Positions 1 through 12,835 of a stretch of DNA of 64,000 nucleotides are shown here, piece after piece. The notes under the pieces are model-generated. The model was not told the origin of the DNA and made no database searches. It saw only the letters and a list, made by a program, of their open reading frames with translations. The position numbers and the translations under genes were made by a program. Source of the stretch: Iris pallida (taxonomy: Eukaryota; Streptophyta; Magnoliopsida; Asparagales; Iridaceae); the NCBI GenBank assembly GCA_029216955.1, contig JANAVB010015620.1:62001-126000 (forward strand), given 5' to 3'. Every line of letters begins with the position of its first letter. Within the stretch, counting starts at the first letter, position 1.

Positions 1-105
1 GAGATCTTAGATTTGGTGGGGAATGATCTGGTAGGATGCGCCTGGGATTGGGTGCATGAGGAGACTTTGGCTCGTAACCTTTGGGAGTTGCGAACCATTT
101 GGGGC

Positions 106-300
106 GCATGGTTTTTGAGGCGCATGCGAGGCTTCGATGGTGACTTTACTTCTGTCTTTTGGGATCAGAGATAAGTCTGGGATGCATGGCTTTTGAGGCA
201 CATGCAGAGCTTCAGTAGTGACTTTACTTCTGTCTTTAGGGATCATAGAGCAAGTATGAGACGCATGGCTTTTGAGGTGCATGCAGAGCTTTGGGCGCAT
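106..300. repeat. Tandem repeat of about 78 bp, 2.5 copies
   Basis: Three consecutive blocks begin with a variant of CGCATGGCTTTTGAGGCGCA (near 106, 184 and 263). The first two continue with the same stretch containing GTGACTTTACTTCTGTCTTT. The other LTR copy (near 51010-51050) has only one such block, so the duplication is private to this copy. Confidence 0.8.
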
Positions 301-779
301 GGCCGTGGAGGTGCATACGAGTGGTTGGGCGGCCACATGGCTTGTTACCGCCGGAGAAAAGTAATGATGATGCTGACGTTGGCGATGCTTTATTTTCTGA
401 AAAAACTGTCAACAACAGTCTTCGGGGGACGTGCTGCCAACTCTGTCAGACTTCAGCATTTAATGTTCTTTGACAGGTGATGGGTTGTTGGAGTGGGCGC
501 ATCGATCGGCGTTCCACTAGGCGTATGGGGCCGCTTGGGGGCACATGCTTGTGAAGCGCTTGGTGTTGAGGGACGCGACTGTGTGATGCGCGGTCTGGCC
601 GGCGCATCCGCTCTGCTTTGATACGTCTTTTGGTGTGACTGTTACGTTCTTCGAGTGCTTTAAATAGCCATTTTTGACTTGGCTGAATTCGAAGCGTCAG
701 GTTCATCCATTTAATGCAAATTTATTGCACGGGATTCGGAGAGCCATCCACTTGGTGCATGGGTTTGATTTGCCCGGCC

Positions 780-791
780 TATAAATAGTGG
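780..791 (+). promoter_or_regulatory. TATA box facing against the element, inside the LTR
   Basis: GCCTATAAATAG lies on the plus strand, opposite to the element's own direction. The same box sits at the matching place in the second LTR (51541-51552). An ATG 50-60 bp downstream opens a similar reading frame in both copies. An AATAAA-rich stretch follows about 800 bp downstream (near 1579 here, near 52141 in the other copy). Together these look like a short antisense transcription unit. No transcript is shown by sequence alone. Confidence 0.45.
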
Positions 792-1702
792 CATGGAGAG
801 AGTTGGCTTCTCGTTCTCTCACATCCTCGTGAAATGAACTTGTTTACTCGAGTGCATTCTGTTGATGAGATGCTCCCGAGGGTGAAGATGCAACGTATTG
901 TCTTCTTTGAAGCACTTGAAGGTGACTGTTATATCCAAAAGTCGGAGTCGAGGGCTTCTGAGGCAGGCAGAAGGTGCCTGTTGCATCCAAAGATCGGGAT
1001 GCACGAGCCTCGTCTCCGTTATGTGGGAAGAGCCACAGATCAGAATTGCGGTACTGCGGCTTTGGGGGCTCTTTCTTCCTTCAGAGTGGGTGTTGCCCAT
1101 TCTGGTTGTGTTGAAAGCTGCTCCTGTAGCCGCGTTTTCGATTGCGGTCTTCCTTCGCCTTTGGAGGCTCTTTCGAAGCCTCCCCTGGCCACAGGTTGGC
1201 TTGCGGTGCTCTTCTCTTCCTAGGTTTGGGGAGCTCTTCCTCCAGCTAGAGGGTTGATTGCCACCCTCGTTCTGCTCAATAAATGCTTCATTAGTCGGAG
1301 CATTTAGACGGCGGTGAGCCTGGCTGGAAGGGTGGCATATAACTGAGCTACTGAAGGGATGCACATAACTGAGGATGCACATAACTGAGGTGCTGAAGGG
1401 ATGCGCCCGGCTGGGAGCGTATGGTGAGATGCGCCTGACTGAGAGCGCATGGTGAGATGCGCCTGTTCGAGAGCGCATGATGATGCTGCGCCTGGCTGTA
1501 GACTTAGGGTCTTTTCTTTTTGTAGAAGTTCTCCTTTGTACAGCCCTTTTTAAGACATGTAATAGACTTTTATATGAAATAAAAATCTTATTTTAATGTC
1601 TCTATTCTTATTTTGCTGTGTCAAAGTACTTTGTCTGAACTTCCAGGCGCATGTAGTGTTTGGCGTATAGGATTTTTGATCGTAAAATTCTATGCTTCTA
1701 CA

Positions 1703-1867
1703 ACTCTGTAATGTCTTCTTCTTTTATGTAAAGAGTGCACGTGAAATACAAGAAAGAAAATTTACTGCTACTTATAGTTGCGGTTTCCCCTGGTGGTAGC
1801 TACCGTTTCTTCTCCTTATTTAATATTAAAAAAAATAAAGAGAGAGCAAGAGCATGAAGATGGGTCA
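1703..1867 (-). repeat. LTR fragment of an old non-autonomous gypsy relic (copy 1)
   Basis: The stretch matches 14002-14165, the left end (in element orientation) of the second LTR of the same relic. It ends at 1867 with TGACCC read on the minus strand. The remainder of this LTR has been displaced by the Tat insertion ending at 1702. ACTCT at 1703-1707 is the expected right copy of that insertion's target duplication; the left copy is outside the window. Confidence 0.75.
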
Positions 1868-2250
1868 GGGGTTAACATCCTTCCCACCTTAAAATAATTT
1901 CGTCTTCAAAATTCTAATTTATAACTATTCCTTAAAATTCAAAATCTATTATTACCTTAATCACCTCAAATTTAATTCCTTAAAATACTTTATGACCTTC
2001 TCTAGTCATTTTATGACTCCGAATACTTGGGAACTTCTAGCCACCTTTAGTCATACTACTCCTAAAAATACGGTCACTAACATCTTATGATCTTCTAACT
2101 AGTTGCTAATAATTCTACCAACAGATAACTAGGGCTTGTGGCATCTATACTCTCTAATATCTATAAACAACCAAAACTCAATAATCATGCAATATTAAAC
2201 TTTAATTTAAGAATTTCTAATGAATTATAGAAAGCACGATCATTCGTCAC
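1868..2250 (-). mobile_element. Internal 3' part of the old gypsy relic
   Basis: Next to the LTR, the minus strand has a purine-rich tract (AAGGTGGGAAGGATG) preceded by a degenerate GACGAAAT block. This combination marks the end of pol and the PPT in plant chromoviruses. The rest is AT-rich with no protein match I can recognise. The relic is interrupted at 2250 by element A/B and resumes at 11950. Its total interior is only about 600 bp, so it cannot have encoded pol. Confidence 0.65.
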
Positions 2251-5200
2251 TGTCATGACCCGCACCCTAGAGTAAGGGCACGAGACGTGGGTACGTCCAG
2301 CCTACGCCGCAGTGTCGGCGGTAGAACGCTGTTCTAGGTCAAACATCTAACAATATAAAGGTACCTGTACAGTATATACTCTCCGAATGGAGATGACATA
2401 GCAGATACAGTCTCAATCACAACTAAGGTAGAGCGAGATAAAAGATAGGTAAAACATGAAATCCAAAAGAGATATAGCAGATAGAAGTCTAAGTGTCTAA
2501 GATACACAAACCCAGAAAACATCTCAAAGCTCAATACAGTAAAACATAGAATAAATACAACTCAATACAACTGAAATAACTAACTATACAACCTCTACTG
2601 TGGCTCCTCTAGGCTAGCAGGCAACCTCCAGGCTATCTGTAAAATTTATCAATAGGTCCAGTCAGGACAGGAACGAGCACATCTCATCTAAAAAACCCAA
2701 GTAAATGACAGAGAACTATACAACAGTTATAGACAGTTATATTGATGAAAATGGCAGTTTATATTCAGGTAATGGTAAGAAAGAGAGATAAAGTGCAAGG
2801 AAAGTAAATACTAAACAAGAGAAGAATCATAGCAATGAAGACTGTAAAAATAGAACTAGCTGAACCAGGATAATATGATATAAAGTCCAGACAGAAAATG
2901 TAACCAGTGTAAAACCTATGTAAATCCAGTACGGGATGAATCTAATACAAGATGAATCCAGTAAGGGACGATTCCAGTTATAGTGATCAACGATTCCAGG
3001 GTGAGTCTAGCCTATACTCTAGCAGTGTGTTTTAAAATACCGAGTTTGACATGTAAACGGCTGTAGGTAATACAGCACATTACACACCTGGCCGGGTGTG
3101 AGATGGCTATCATTCCAGTAGATTCCAGTTGGGAGATTCCATATTGGGGTATGTCTACATGTCTTACTCTAGTATTTTCCCTCCCAGCAAGTGAATCCAG
3201 AATTCCGACACAATGATTCAAGATGAATCCAGCCAAAATATAATGATACCAGTAAATGATTCTAGTAAATGATTCCAGTAAAATGATTCCAGTAGGTGAT
3301 TCCAGTAATAGAGATGATACCAGTAATAGAGGCCAGAAAATAAAAGTGTGTCGTATACATGAATCCAGAAATATCCACACGTGTTGTAACAGAGAATCGC
3401 ATACAACTAACTAGAACTGAAGTACAGTAATTGACAAGTAAATGAGAGAACTATCAGAGAATGTACTCGCCTGATGTCTGAATGTCCAAAGTAAATATAC
3501 TGTCCGATGAGAGGTGTCTGGCTCCTAATCAGAACAGCACAAGTCACAACAAGTCCAAAATGACAATATAAAGTTCTACTATACATTCTACATGATTCTA
3601 GGTCAATCTAGACCAAAGTCAACTCTTGGTCAACTTGGTCAAACTAGGTCTAACAAGTCTAAATTAGGTCAAACAAGTTATTCTAGGTCTAAACAAACTA
3701 AGTATATGCAAATCAAGTATCCAAGATAGCTACTAACTCATAGCCTAAGTCACTTGCTAAACCAAGCACAAAACTAAACCATAAGCTAACAAGGCACACA
3801 AACTTAGTCATATAATGTATATATATTATTCACATTCACATATTTATATACATAGATATATATAGGAAAGTTATATATATAGGCACATACATATATATAT
3901 ATATATAGAAAGAGAGGTAAAAGAGTAAGTGAGTATGTGTGTGTTTGGCATGTGTGTGAAAAGATATGTGTTAATGTTCTAAAATTTAGTGATAGGTAGA
4001 TGTATGTGACATGGGATACATGCTGTCAAAGGGTGTATGAATGCATGTGTGTGAAAGGTTACAGGTTAACTCAGTTTATAGAAATACATACATACATACT
4101 TACCTTGTATACATGCATACATACATATCATGTATATTACATTTACATGATACATACATGTATACTTGTATTATATTATACTTACATTCATGCATATTAG
4201 ATACTTGTATTTATATTCACATATTGCAAACATTCATTTCATTCATGCATCTATGCATTACCTACATATTTTATACATATGCATACATTGTATATCATTC
4301 TTTCATTCATGCATTGCTTATATGCATTATATTAATAGCATTCCTACATGCTTACATTCAACCATATATATAAATTAATGTAAAGAGAATATATATCATA
4401 TATATATCATTTTATTCATCTAACATATCATGCATTACATACTCTATATTCATTTAATATCCATACTACATAGGCTCATAGGTTACATAAAATGCATATA
4501 TCGTATAGTTACTCTTCTACTTAAAACCAATACTATACCAATTGGGCATTCAATAAATTTTAGGATTAAAGTATGTTGTAGCTCTTCGTGTTAGCTTTCC
4601 GAAACTTTAAATGGATCGCATTTTCGTGTCCGGAAGCTCCCGGAATCGCGAAAATACCGAAACACGTTCGTCTTTCGTACAGCTGACACTCAAATAATTC
4701 TACAGAATGTTACAGAAAGAATTTGGCTTATTAAAATATATATTTGGAAAGCTAACTTCGATACGGTTCTTTTAAAAAATGGGAGATAAATTAGAGTTTT
4801 AAGCTAAAAGTTATGACATTTCTAAGTTGCCATTGCTACTAAAAACGTGGATAAATATTATGACGAATTTAGGTAGTTTGAGACAAAAGAAACACAAGTA
4901 TATAACATAATATATCAAGAACTCACTCTCTACACTAATATATATATATGAGACACTATAAAACACATCTCCAATATAAAAATATGAGATTAAACATGTA
5001 ATAATTCATTCATACATAACAACAACACATAGTGTGTCCAAATTTGGGGTTTTCCCACATGGACACACCCACAACACAAAGGACACTCCTATGACCTCCA
5101 AATGGACACAAAATGGACACATATGGAGATACAACCATGGGGGTCATTCCTATGAGTTCAAAATATTCCTATATGTATGAGGAAATGAAAAGGAGAAGGG

Positions 5201-6061
5201 ATTTATACCTTCCGGTAGATCGAATCGAAGAAAAGCCTTCCCGGAGCGACACCGACACGTAGAGATTCCAAAAGGACACGAACGAGCTCCGAATCCTCCC
5301 AAACTTGGGTAGCTTTCTCCTTGGCTAGAATGGAGAAGGAAAGAAGAAGATTTGGTAGCAAAATGGAAGGATTTGGTGGAGAAATTGCTAGGGATTGCTC
5401 TCTAGAAATTTGGGGAAGAACAAGAGAGAGAGTGTGGATGAGAATAATGAAATTAACTTGAGCCTATCCTCTCCCCAAGTGGCTGGCCATATGGGGCTAT
5501 TTGTCCTATTATGGTAAGGTCCAAAATGCCCCCACTAACCTACTCTATTAGTATTAGGAAAGGGCTAATTGGTTGGGGCTAAATTAGTCATTCTAAAGTC
5601 TCTAATCACACTAACCTTATCCATAATAATTAGTCTAACCTCTAACTAAAATTAATATAATGTGGACTAAAATTAATATCATGTGGGCCATGCCTAACTA
5701 GTGTGTGGGTCCACTAAAGTCAACACTGCCCCCGGGTCCCCGTTTCAAGTCGAATTGAGCTGAAATTCGAACCCGACTCAAATAATCCCAAAACAATATC
5801 ATAAATAATAAAATAAATTTCAAAAATATTTCAAAAATGCAAAATAACAAAAATACCCATGTTCCTGAAAACTGGGGGTGACAAATTCCTCAAAATTAAA
5901 ACCAAACAATAGTAAAATGTCAAAATCACAAGTCATAATTTTAAATAGTTTAAAAATGATTAAAAATCACCAAAAATCATAATATGAAATAATAATCAAT
6001 AAATAATAATTATAATTACAAAATTTTAAAATTACCCTCATCTGGAAAACTGGGTGTTATA
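2251..6061 (-). repeat. 3' LTR of element A/B (LTR A)
   Basis: It starts TGTCATGACCCG and ends at a GGGTGTTATA junction, with GGGTGTTACA in the partner LTR. It is nearly collinear with 8080-11944. The differences I see are mostly C/T and G/A transitions, plus a much longer AT run in LTR B. It contains a block shared with other families at 2651-2680, a TTGAC-rich cluster near 3600-3690, and a CATACATACAT-rich stretch at 4085-4350 that gives open but meaningless frames. Confidence 0.9.
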
Positions 6062-6407
6062 ATCCTACCCACCTTATAAAAATTTCGTCCTCGAAATTAA
6101 GATGATCGCACCCCCTTCTATGTCAAACATAGTCAAGGGTCAATCACTAGTCAATTTCTCAACATCCAAGTACTTGGTCATCAACTGGTCAACTTCTTAG
6201 GGTTTTACCTATGCTAGCTATCTAGGTGTTGGCAACTAGAATTTAGCAAAAGAGAAACTCTATAATAGAGTAGCTCTTAACTTCCCAATCCTATCAAGTC
6301 ACCTATAACTAAATACCTACAAGCTAAGCACATGAATATCAAATACCACATATATATATATATATGCTCAAGAACAACAACCCATCACATATATCCTAAG
6401 TATATCA

Positions 6408-6450
<43 letters not shown>

Positions 6451-7432
6451 GACTGATCAACCAAGGGTTAAGGCAGACTAAACTTATAAGGGTCTGAAAC
6501 AATGCTTAGAACAAGGCTAAGGATGAATGGTCTGAATCAAGGGGACATGGTATCTAGTGAAGGGTCTGCACACTGCCTATAAAGGTGATCAACACAAAGG
6601 AACTCAACACGAAGAGAAATTAACTAAAATGGAAAACTGAACCAAGTATAGGCTAAATAACATGTTTATAACCCTATACAATAATGGCCTATAGATACCA
6701 ACTAACCTATATCCCATATGCCAATATCATCTGCAATCTATCTATGCAAATAGACCTCTCAGTCTTAGGTGAAACTACAACTATACTCAAAGACAGGCTC
6801 TGGTCATGGGTGTCTCACTGGAAAAGGTAAGGAAAAGTAGTAATAATCATCAAGGCTGTAAGGCATACTAACATCCTATGTGTAACTGGTTGGTATTATA
6901 GATAACATGAGAATTATCTGCAATGGGTTACTATTCTAACACCAATGCTAACTATCACCTCTAGGGTACAGACACTCAACAAGTCATCATATCATTATAC
7001 TATGAAGGAACTACCTATGAATAAGCTCTACAAAACTAAATATCCCTACTCCTAAGTCATTTATAACAATCAAAAGGGTATGATGTTTAAACCTTCTCAA
7101 GATACAATCTATTAATCATATGCGTCTGTCCAAAATCATATTGTCCAGAGTCTTCATCATGATAGTGAGCAAGGCTACGATAATCACAGAGTCCTTGACT
7201 AAGGTACGTACCTCTAGGTTCATGGTATTTAAAATTTTTGCACTGCCGTATGCGACGACGAAAACCTTAAATTTCCATACTCGAGAATACATCCAAAATC
7301 TGACTATATATCCTCACTATGCCAACTAATACGACTATCGAGGATTCTAGATTCCATGATTTAGGCGACCTAGCCCATATGATTTTCTCAGAAGAAAAAC
7401 AACACAACAAAAGAGTAACATGACAAAATTAA
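6062..7432 (-). mobile_element. Non-coding interior of element A/B
   Basis: At 6062-6100 the minus strand carries the end-of-pol signature (TCGAGGACGAAATTTTTATA) and a GGTGGGTAGG purine tract before the LTR. Between there and the gag remnant I see no RT, RNase H or integrase motif. A long AT dinucleotide run lies at about 6409-6446. This stretch probably replaced pol; its origin is unknown. Confidence 0.6.
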
Positions 7433-7840
7433 TCAATCAACAAAGAACAGATGGAATCGGATTTCAAGGTAATTATAAAAGACAATTGCGAGAATAAAAT
7501 TGAGAAGAACGGAACTTGCAGCAAGATCTCCAACGGTCTGTGCATCCTCGACTATCCTGACGATAGCTCGCCCTGCTGGTTTCCTCCAGCATGATGCTGA
7601 TACTACACAAATCTCTGCTGCTGATGCTGCATGAATCGCTGCTGCTGAGAGAAACCAAAAACGAAGGGAAAAGTCTCTGTACAGACGGAGGTGCACCTCC
7701 AATATAGCAGAAATGCCAACCTGAGTCGGCACAACAGAAGCTGCGGTCTCGAGGCCCTGATGAACAGGACGAGAGGTGGCCAGCCTCTCGATAGTATCCC
7801 CCGAACCGAAGCGATGAGATCGTGTCTTCATAACCATCAT
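7433..7840 (-). pseudogene. Gag N-terminus joined to protease start (element A/B)
   Basis: The frame opens with a KTRSHR...GDT motif. This is the same gag N-terminus as in the plus-strand chromovirus at 16862 (VETRSHRPGQGDT) and in the C/D element at 39624. After about 85 codons it runs into VEDAQTVGDLAASSVLL, which matches the start of the chromovirus protease frame ([17 protein letters not shown] at 18092). The gag core and zinc knuckles are missing, and the protease stops before a DSGAS active site. I read this as an internal deletion joining two gag-pol segments. No enzyme activity is expected. Confidence 0.7.
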
Positions 7841-8049
7841 GAAGACAGATCAAAACAAGAAGCAATTTTTAAGAATGAAGCAAAAATTCAAAGGAAAACA
7901 GTTTATATTCAAGGAAAGTCAATAAGCAACAATTTTAGACAAATGAAATCAGATTAAGAGTTTTTCCTAATGTGATTGAGTACCTCCAAAAATATCCTAA
8001 TCCTACTGCAAGCTGTAGTGATACTCTAGTTCGAATACCACTACATAAA

Positions 8050-8079
8050 CTCGACCTGCATGGGCCACCACTAAAAACG
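8050..8079 (-). other. Primer-binding zone of element A/B
   Basis: Immediately inside the LTR the minus strand reads a T-run then AGTGGTGGCCCATGCAGGTC. The same sequence follows the LTRs at 16626, 22985, 32551 and 39855, and a variant follows at 12140. It is not the initiator-Met site usual for plant gypsy elements. Which tRNA it would pair with is unresolved. Confidence 0.6.
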
Positions 8080-9728
8080 TGTCACGACCCGTACCCTAGA
8101 GTAAGGGCACGAGACGTGGGTACGTCCAGCCTACGTCGCAGTATCGGCGGTAGAACGCTGTCCTAGGTCAAACATCTAACAATATAAAGGTACCTGTACA
8201 GTATATACTCTCCGAATGGAGGTGACATAGCAGATACAGTCTCAATCACAACTAAGGTAGATCGAGATAAAAGATAGGTAAAACATGAAATCCAAAAGAG
8301 ATACAACAGATAGAAGTCTAAGTGTCTAAGATACACAAACCCAGAAAATATCTCAAAGCTCAATACAGTAATCCATAGAATAAATACAACTCAATACAAC
8401 TGAAATAACTAACTATACAACCTCTACTGTGTCTCCTCTAGGCTAGCAGGCAACCTCCAGGCTATCTGTAAAATTTATCAACAGGTCCAGTCAGGACAGG
8501 AACGAGCACATCTCATCTAGAAAACCCAAGTAAATGATAGAGAACTATACAGCAGTTATAGACAGTTATATTGATGAAAATGGCAGTTTATATTCAGGTG
8601 ATGGTAAGAAAGAGAGATAAAGTACAAAGAAAGTAAATACTAAACAAGAGAAGAATCATAGCAATGAAGACTGTAAAAATAGAACTAGCTGAACCAGGAT
8701 AATATGATATAAAGTCCAGACAGAAAATATAACCAGTGTAAAACCTATGTAAATCCAGTACGGGATGAATCTAATACAAGATGAATCCAGTAAGGGACGA
8801 TTCCAGTTATAGTGATCAACGATTCCAGGGAGAGTCCAGCCTATACTCTAGCAGTGTGTTTTAAAATACCGTGTTCGACATGTAAACGGCTGTAGGTAAT
8901 ACGGCACATCACACACCCGGCCGGGTGTAAGATGGCTATCATTCCAGTAGATTCCAGTTGGGAGATTCCAGATTGGGGTATGTCTACATGTCTTACTCTA
9001 GTATTTTCCCTCCCAGCAAGTAAATCCAGAATTCTTTACACAATGATTCAAGATGAGTCCAGCCAAAATATAATGATACCAGTAAATGATTCTAGTAAAT
9101 GATTCCAGTAAAATGATTCCAGTTAAATAATTCCAGTAGGTGATTCCAGTAATAGAGATGATACCAGTAATAGAGGCCAGAAAATAAAAGTATGTCGTAT
9201 ACATAAATCCAAAAATATCCACACGTGTTGTAACAGAGAATCGCATACAACTAACTAGAACTGAAGTACAGTAATTGACAAGTAAATGAGAGAACTATCA
9301 GAGAATGTACTCGCCTGATGTCTGAATGTCCAAAGTAAATATACTGTCCGATGAGAGGTGTCTGGCTCCTAATCAGAACAGCACAAGTCACAACAAGTCC
9401 AAAATGACAATATAAAGTTCTACTATGCATTCTACATGATTCTAGGTCAATCTAGACCAAAGTCAACTCTTGGTCAACTTGGTCAAACTAGGTCTAACAA
9501 GTCTAAATTAGGTCAAACAAGTTATTCTAGGTCTAAACAAACTAAGTATATGCAAATCAAGTATCCAAGATAGCTACTAACTCATAGCCTAAGTCACTTG
9601 CTAAACCAAGCACAAAACTAAACCATAAGCTAACAAGGCACACAAACTTAGTCATATAATGTATATATATTATTCACATTCACATATTCATATACATAGA
9701 TATATATAGGAAAGCTATATATATAGGC

Positions 9729-9790
<62 letters not shown>

Positions 9791-11944
9791 AGAGAGGTAA
9801 AAGAGTAAGTGAGTATGTGTGTGTTTGGCATGTGTGTGAAAAGATATGTGTTAATGTTCTAAAATTTAGTGATAGGTAGGTGTATGTGACATGCGATACA
9901 TGATGTCAAAGGGTGTATGAATGCATGTGTGTGAAAGGTTATAGGTTAACTCAGTTTATAGAAATACATACATACATACTTACCTTGTATACATGCATAC
10001 ATACATATCATGTATATTACATTTACATGATACATACATGTATACTTGTATTATATTATACTTACATTCATGCATATTAGATACTTGTATTTATATTAAC
10101 ATATTGCAAACATTCATTTCATTCATGCATCTATGCATTACCTACATGTTTTATACATATGCATACATTGTATATCATTCTTTCATTCACGCATTGCTTA
10201 TATGCATTATATTAATAGCATTCCTACATGCTTGTATTCAACCATATATATAAATTAATGAAAAGAGAATATATATCATATATATATCATTTTATTTATC
10301 TAACATATCATGCATTATATACTCTATATTCATTTAATATCCATACTACATAGGCTCATAGGTTACACAAAATGCATATATCGTATAGTCACTCTTCTAC
10401 TTAAAACCAATACTGTACCAATTGGGCATTCAATAAATTCTAGGATTACAGTATGTTGTAGCTCTTCATGTTAGCTTTCCGAAACTTTAAACGGATCGTA
10501 TTTTCGTGTCCGGAAGCTCCCGAAATCGCGAAAATACCGAAACACGTTCGTCTTTCGTACAGCTGACACTCAAATAATTCTACAGAATGTTACAGAAAGA
10601 ATTTGGTTTATTAAAATATATATTTGGAAAGCTAACTTCGATACGGTTCTTTCAAAAAAAATGAAAGATAAATCGGAGTTTTAAACTAAAAGTTATGACA
10701 TTTCTAAGTTGCCATTGCTACTAAAAACGTGGATAAATATTATGACGAATTTATGTAGTTTGAGACAAAAGAAACACAAGTATATAACATAATATATCAA
10801 GAACTCACTCTCTTCACTAATATATATATATTAGACACTATAGAACACATCTCCAATATAAAAATATGAGATTAAACAAGTAATAATTCATTCATACATA
10901 ACAACAACACATAGTGTGTCCAAATTTGGGATTTTCCCACATGGACACACCCACAACACAAAGGACACTCCTATGACCTCCAAATGGACACGAAATGGAC
11001 ACAAATGGAGATACAACCATGGGGGTCATTCCTATGGGTTCAAAATATTCCTATATGCATGAGAAAATGAAAAAGAGAAGGGATTTATACCTCCCGGTAG
11101 ATCGAATCGAAGAAAAGCTTTCCCGAAGCGATACCGACACGTAGAGATTCCAAAAGGACACGAACGAGCTCCGAATCCTCCTAAACTTGGGTAGCTTCCT
11201 CCTTGGCTAGAATGGAGAAGGAAAAAAAGAAGATTTGGTGGCGAAATGGAAGGATTTGGTGGAGAAATTGCTAGGGATTGCTCTCTAGAAATTTGGGGTA
11301 GAACAAGAGAGAGAGTGTGGATGAGAATAATGAAATTAACTTGAGCCTATCCTCTCCCCAAGTGGCTGGCCATATGGGGCTATTTGTCCTATTATGGTAA
11401 GGTCCAAAATGCCTCCACTAACCTATTCTATTAGTATTAGGAAAGGGCTAATTGGTTGGGGCTAAATTAGTCATTCTAAAGTCTCTAATCACACTAACCT
11501 TATCCATAATAATTAGTCTAACCTCTAACTAAAATTAATATAATATGGACTAAAATTAATATCATGTGGGCCATGTCTAACTAGTGTGTGGGTCCACTAA
11601 AGTCAACAATGCCCCCGGGTCCCCGTTTCAAGTCGGATTGAGCTGAAATTAGAACCCGACTCAAATAATCCCAAAACAATATCATAAATAATAAAATAAA
11701 TTTCAAATATATTTCAAAAATACAAAATGACAAAAATATCCATGTTCCTGAAAACTGGGGGTGACAAATTCCTCGAAATTAAAACCAAACAATAGTAAAA
11801 TGTCAAAATCACAAGTCATAATTTAAAATAGTTTAAAAATGATTAAAAATCACCAAAAATCATAATATAAAATAATAATCAATAAATAATAATTATAATT
11901 ACAAAATTTTAAAATTACCCTCATCTGGAAAACTGGGTGTTACA
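8080..11944 (-). repeat. 5' LTR of element A/B (LTR B)
   Basis: This is the partner of LTR A, starting TGTCACGACCCG and ending GGGTGTTACA. The largest length difference is an AT dinucleotide run at about 9741-9786. The shared block recurs at 8480-8509 and the TTGAC-rich cluster near 9440-9540. In element direction it is the promoter LTR. Confidence 0.9.
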
Positions 11945-11949
11945 GTCAC

Positions 11950-12166
11950 CCCGGAATAGGAAGCGACGAGAATCAATGGTACAGAAAGCAAGGAAATATA
12001 ATCGAGAGCAAATATGGAGTTTTCAAAGACGTAGAGAATTTCTAGGAGAATTTTTAAGGCAGAGTGGATTGAGATTTTTAGATTTAGTCATTATCGCACG
12101 CTCGTATCAGTACAGTTACGTAACCGATACGATATGCTCTGACCTACGTGGGCCACCAAAAAAACT
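11950..12166 (-). mobile_element. Internal 5' part of the old gypsy relic
   Basis: The relic resumes after element A/B. Next to its LTR, at 12140-12166, it has a variant of the shared primer zone (TTTGGTGGCCCACGTAGGTC on the minus strand). The rest is short and non-coding. Joined to 1868-2250 the interior is about 600 bp. Confidence 0.65.
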
Positions 12167-12659
12167 TGTCATGACCCGTACCCGCTTTTCGGACGCGAGC
12201 TCGTGAGCAAGCCAGCTACGTATCGAGCGGACTCCAGCCCGACTCGAATACGTAAACGCTGTCAAGGCTATGGTATACTGCCAAATCATGGCAAACAAAT
12301 CTATATCTCAATCCACAATAAGAATATGAAACATGAATGAACACTATAGATCGTGGTCTGCAGCCCACTAACATATATGTCCGATTAGACTCTAAGAAAT
12401 GATATGAGTCTATAAATGTAACTAACAAGAAAAGTATATCATGATAAGGAACATAAGGCACGAGCGGATAATAAACATGATAACGATACCTGAATCCCGT
12501 AAGAATCGCAAAACCTCTGCCATCCAGAACTACTAGCTAACTCCATGTAATCGCTAAACCTGAGGAGATCATCAGGTCCTCAGAGGACATAGCAAGATAC
12601 ATAATATACATGCCTATCTAACAGTTTTATCATGTGGGAGAAAATAAATAAGAAGAAAC

Positions 12660-12677
12660 AGGAACACGATAATGACT

Positions 12678-12715
<38 letters not shown>

Positions 12716-12770
12716 AAACTCGAACACAAAGACGAACACGAAAACGAACACGAATATGAACACACGAACA
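12660..12770. repeat. GAACAC-type hexanucleotide microsatellite
   Basis: Imperfect repetition of GAACAC/GAACTC/GACGAACAC runs for about 100 bp inside the relic LTR. It explains the phenylalanine-valine rich open frame on the minus strand. Confidence 0.9.
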
Positions 12771-12835
12771 CTAGAACAACTACGCATAAATGAACTGTCG
12801 GATGAACGAAACACGAGATCAATGGAAGAAACCAA

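Larger units (their letters stand above)
1..1702 (-). repeat. Tat-lineage gypsy LTR, cut by window edge
   Basis: This is the right-hand part of a minus-strand LTR. It aligns with 50914-52282, the second LTR copy, and both stop at the same terminus, read on the plus strand as TGCTTCTACA. The sequence to the right (1703 on) is not a polypurine tract but the LTR of another element. This end is therefore the outer edge of the element: its 5' LTR, with the body lying left of the window, or a solo LTR. The LTR is full of GCGCAT/ATGCGC motifs. It is longer than the matching part of the second copy, partly because of a local tandem duplication at 106-300. The lineage assignment comes from the second copy, which adjoins a Tat-type PBS and pol. 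Confidence 0.8.
2251..11944 (-). mobile_element. Complete non-autonomous Ty3/gypsy element A/B
   Basis: The element has two LTRs of 3.81 and 3.87 kb in the same orientation around a 2.0-kb interior. A 5-bp target duplication GTCAC (2246-2250 and 11945-11949) proves a single insertion event. LTR ends are TG...CA on the minus strand, with the left end decayed to TGTTATA at 2251-6061's inner edge. A primer-binding zone lies next to the right LTR and a GACGAAAT block plus purine tract next to the left LTR. The interior has the start of gag joined to the start of protease and no RT, RNase H or integrase, so the element depends on another for copying. It is inserted in the interior of an older relic. 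Confidence 0.9.

Noticed and set aside
834..1257. Plus-strand protein genes within the Tat LTR
   Set aside because: The frames are not preserved at length in the second LTR (51597 on). Only the TATA and first codons are similar, so I list only the promoter.
4000..4378. Overlapping Tyr/Ile/His-rich open frames
   Set aside because: They are translations of CATACATACAT-type low-complexity LTR sequence, repeated at 9993-10253.
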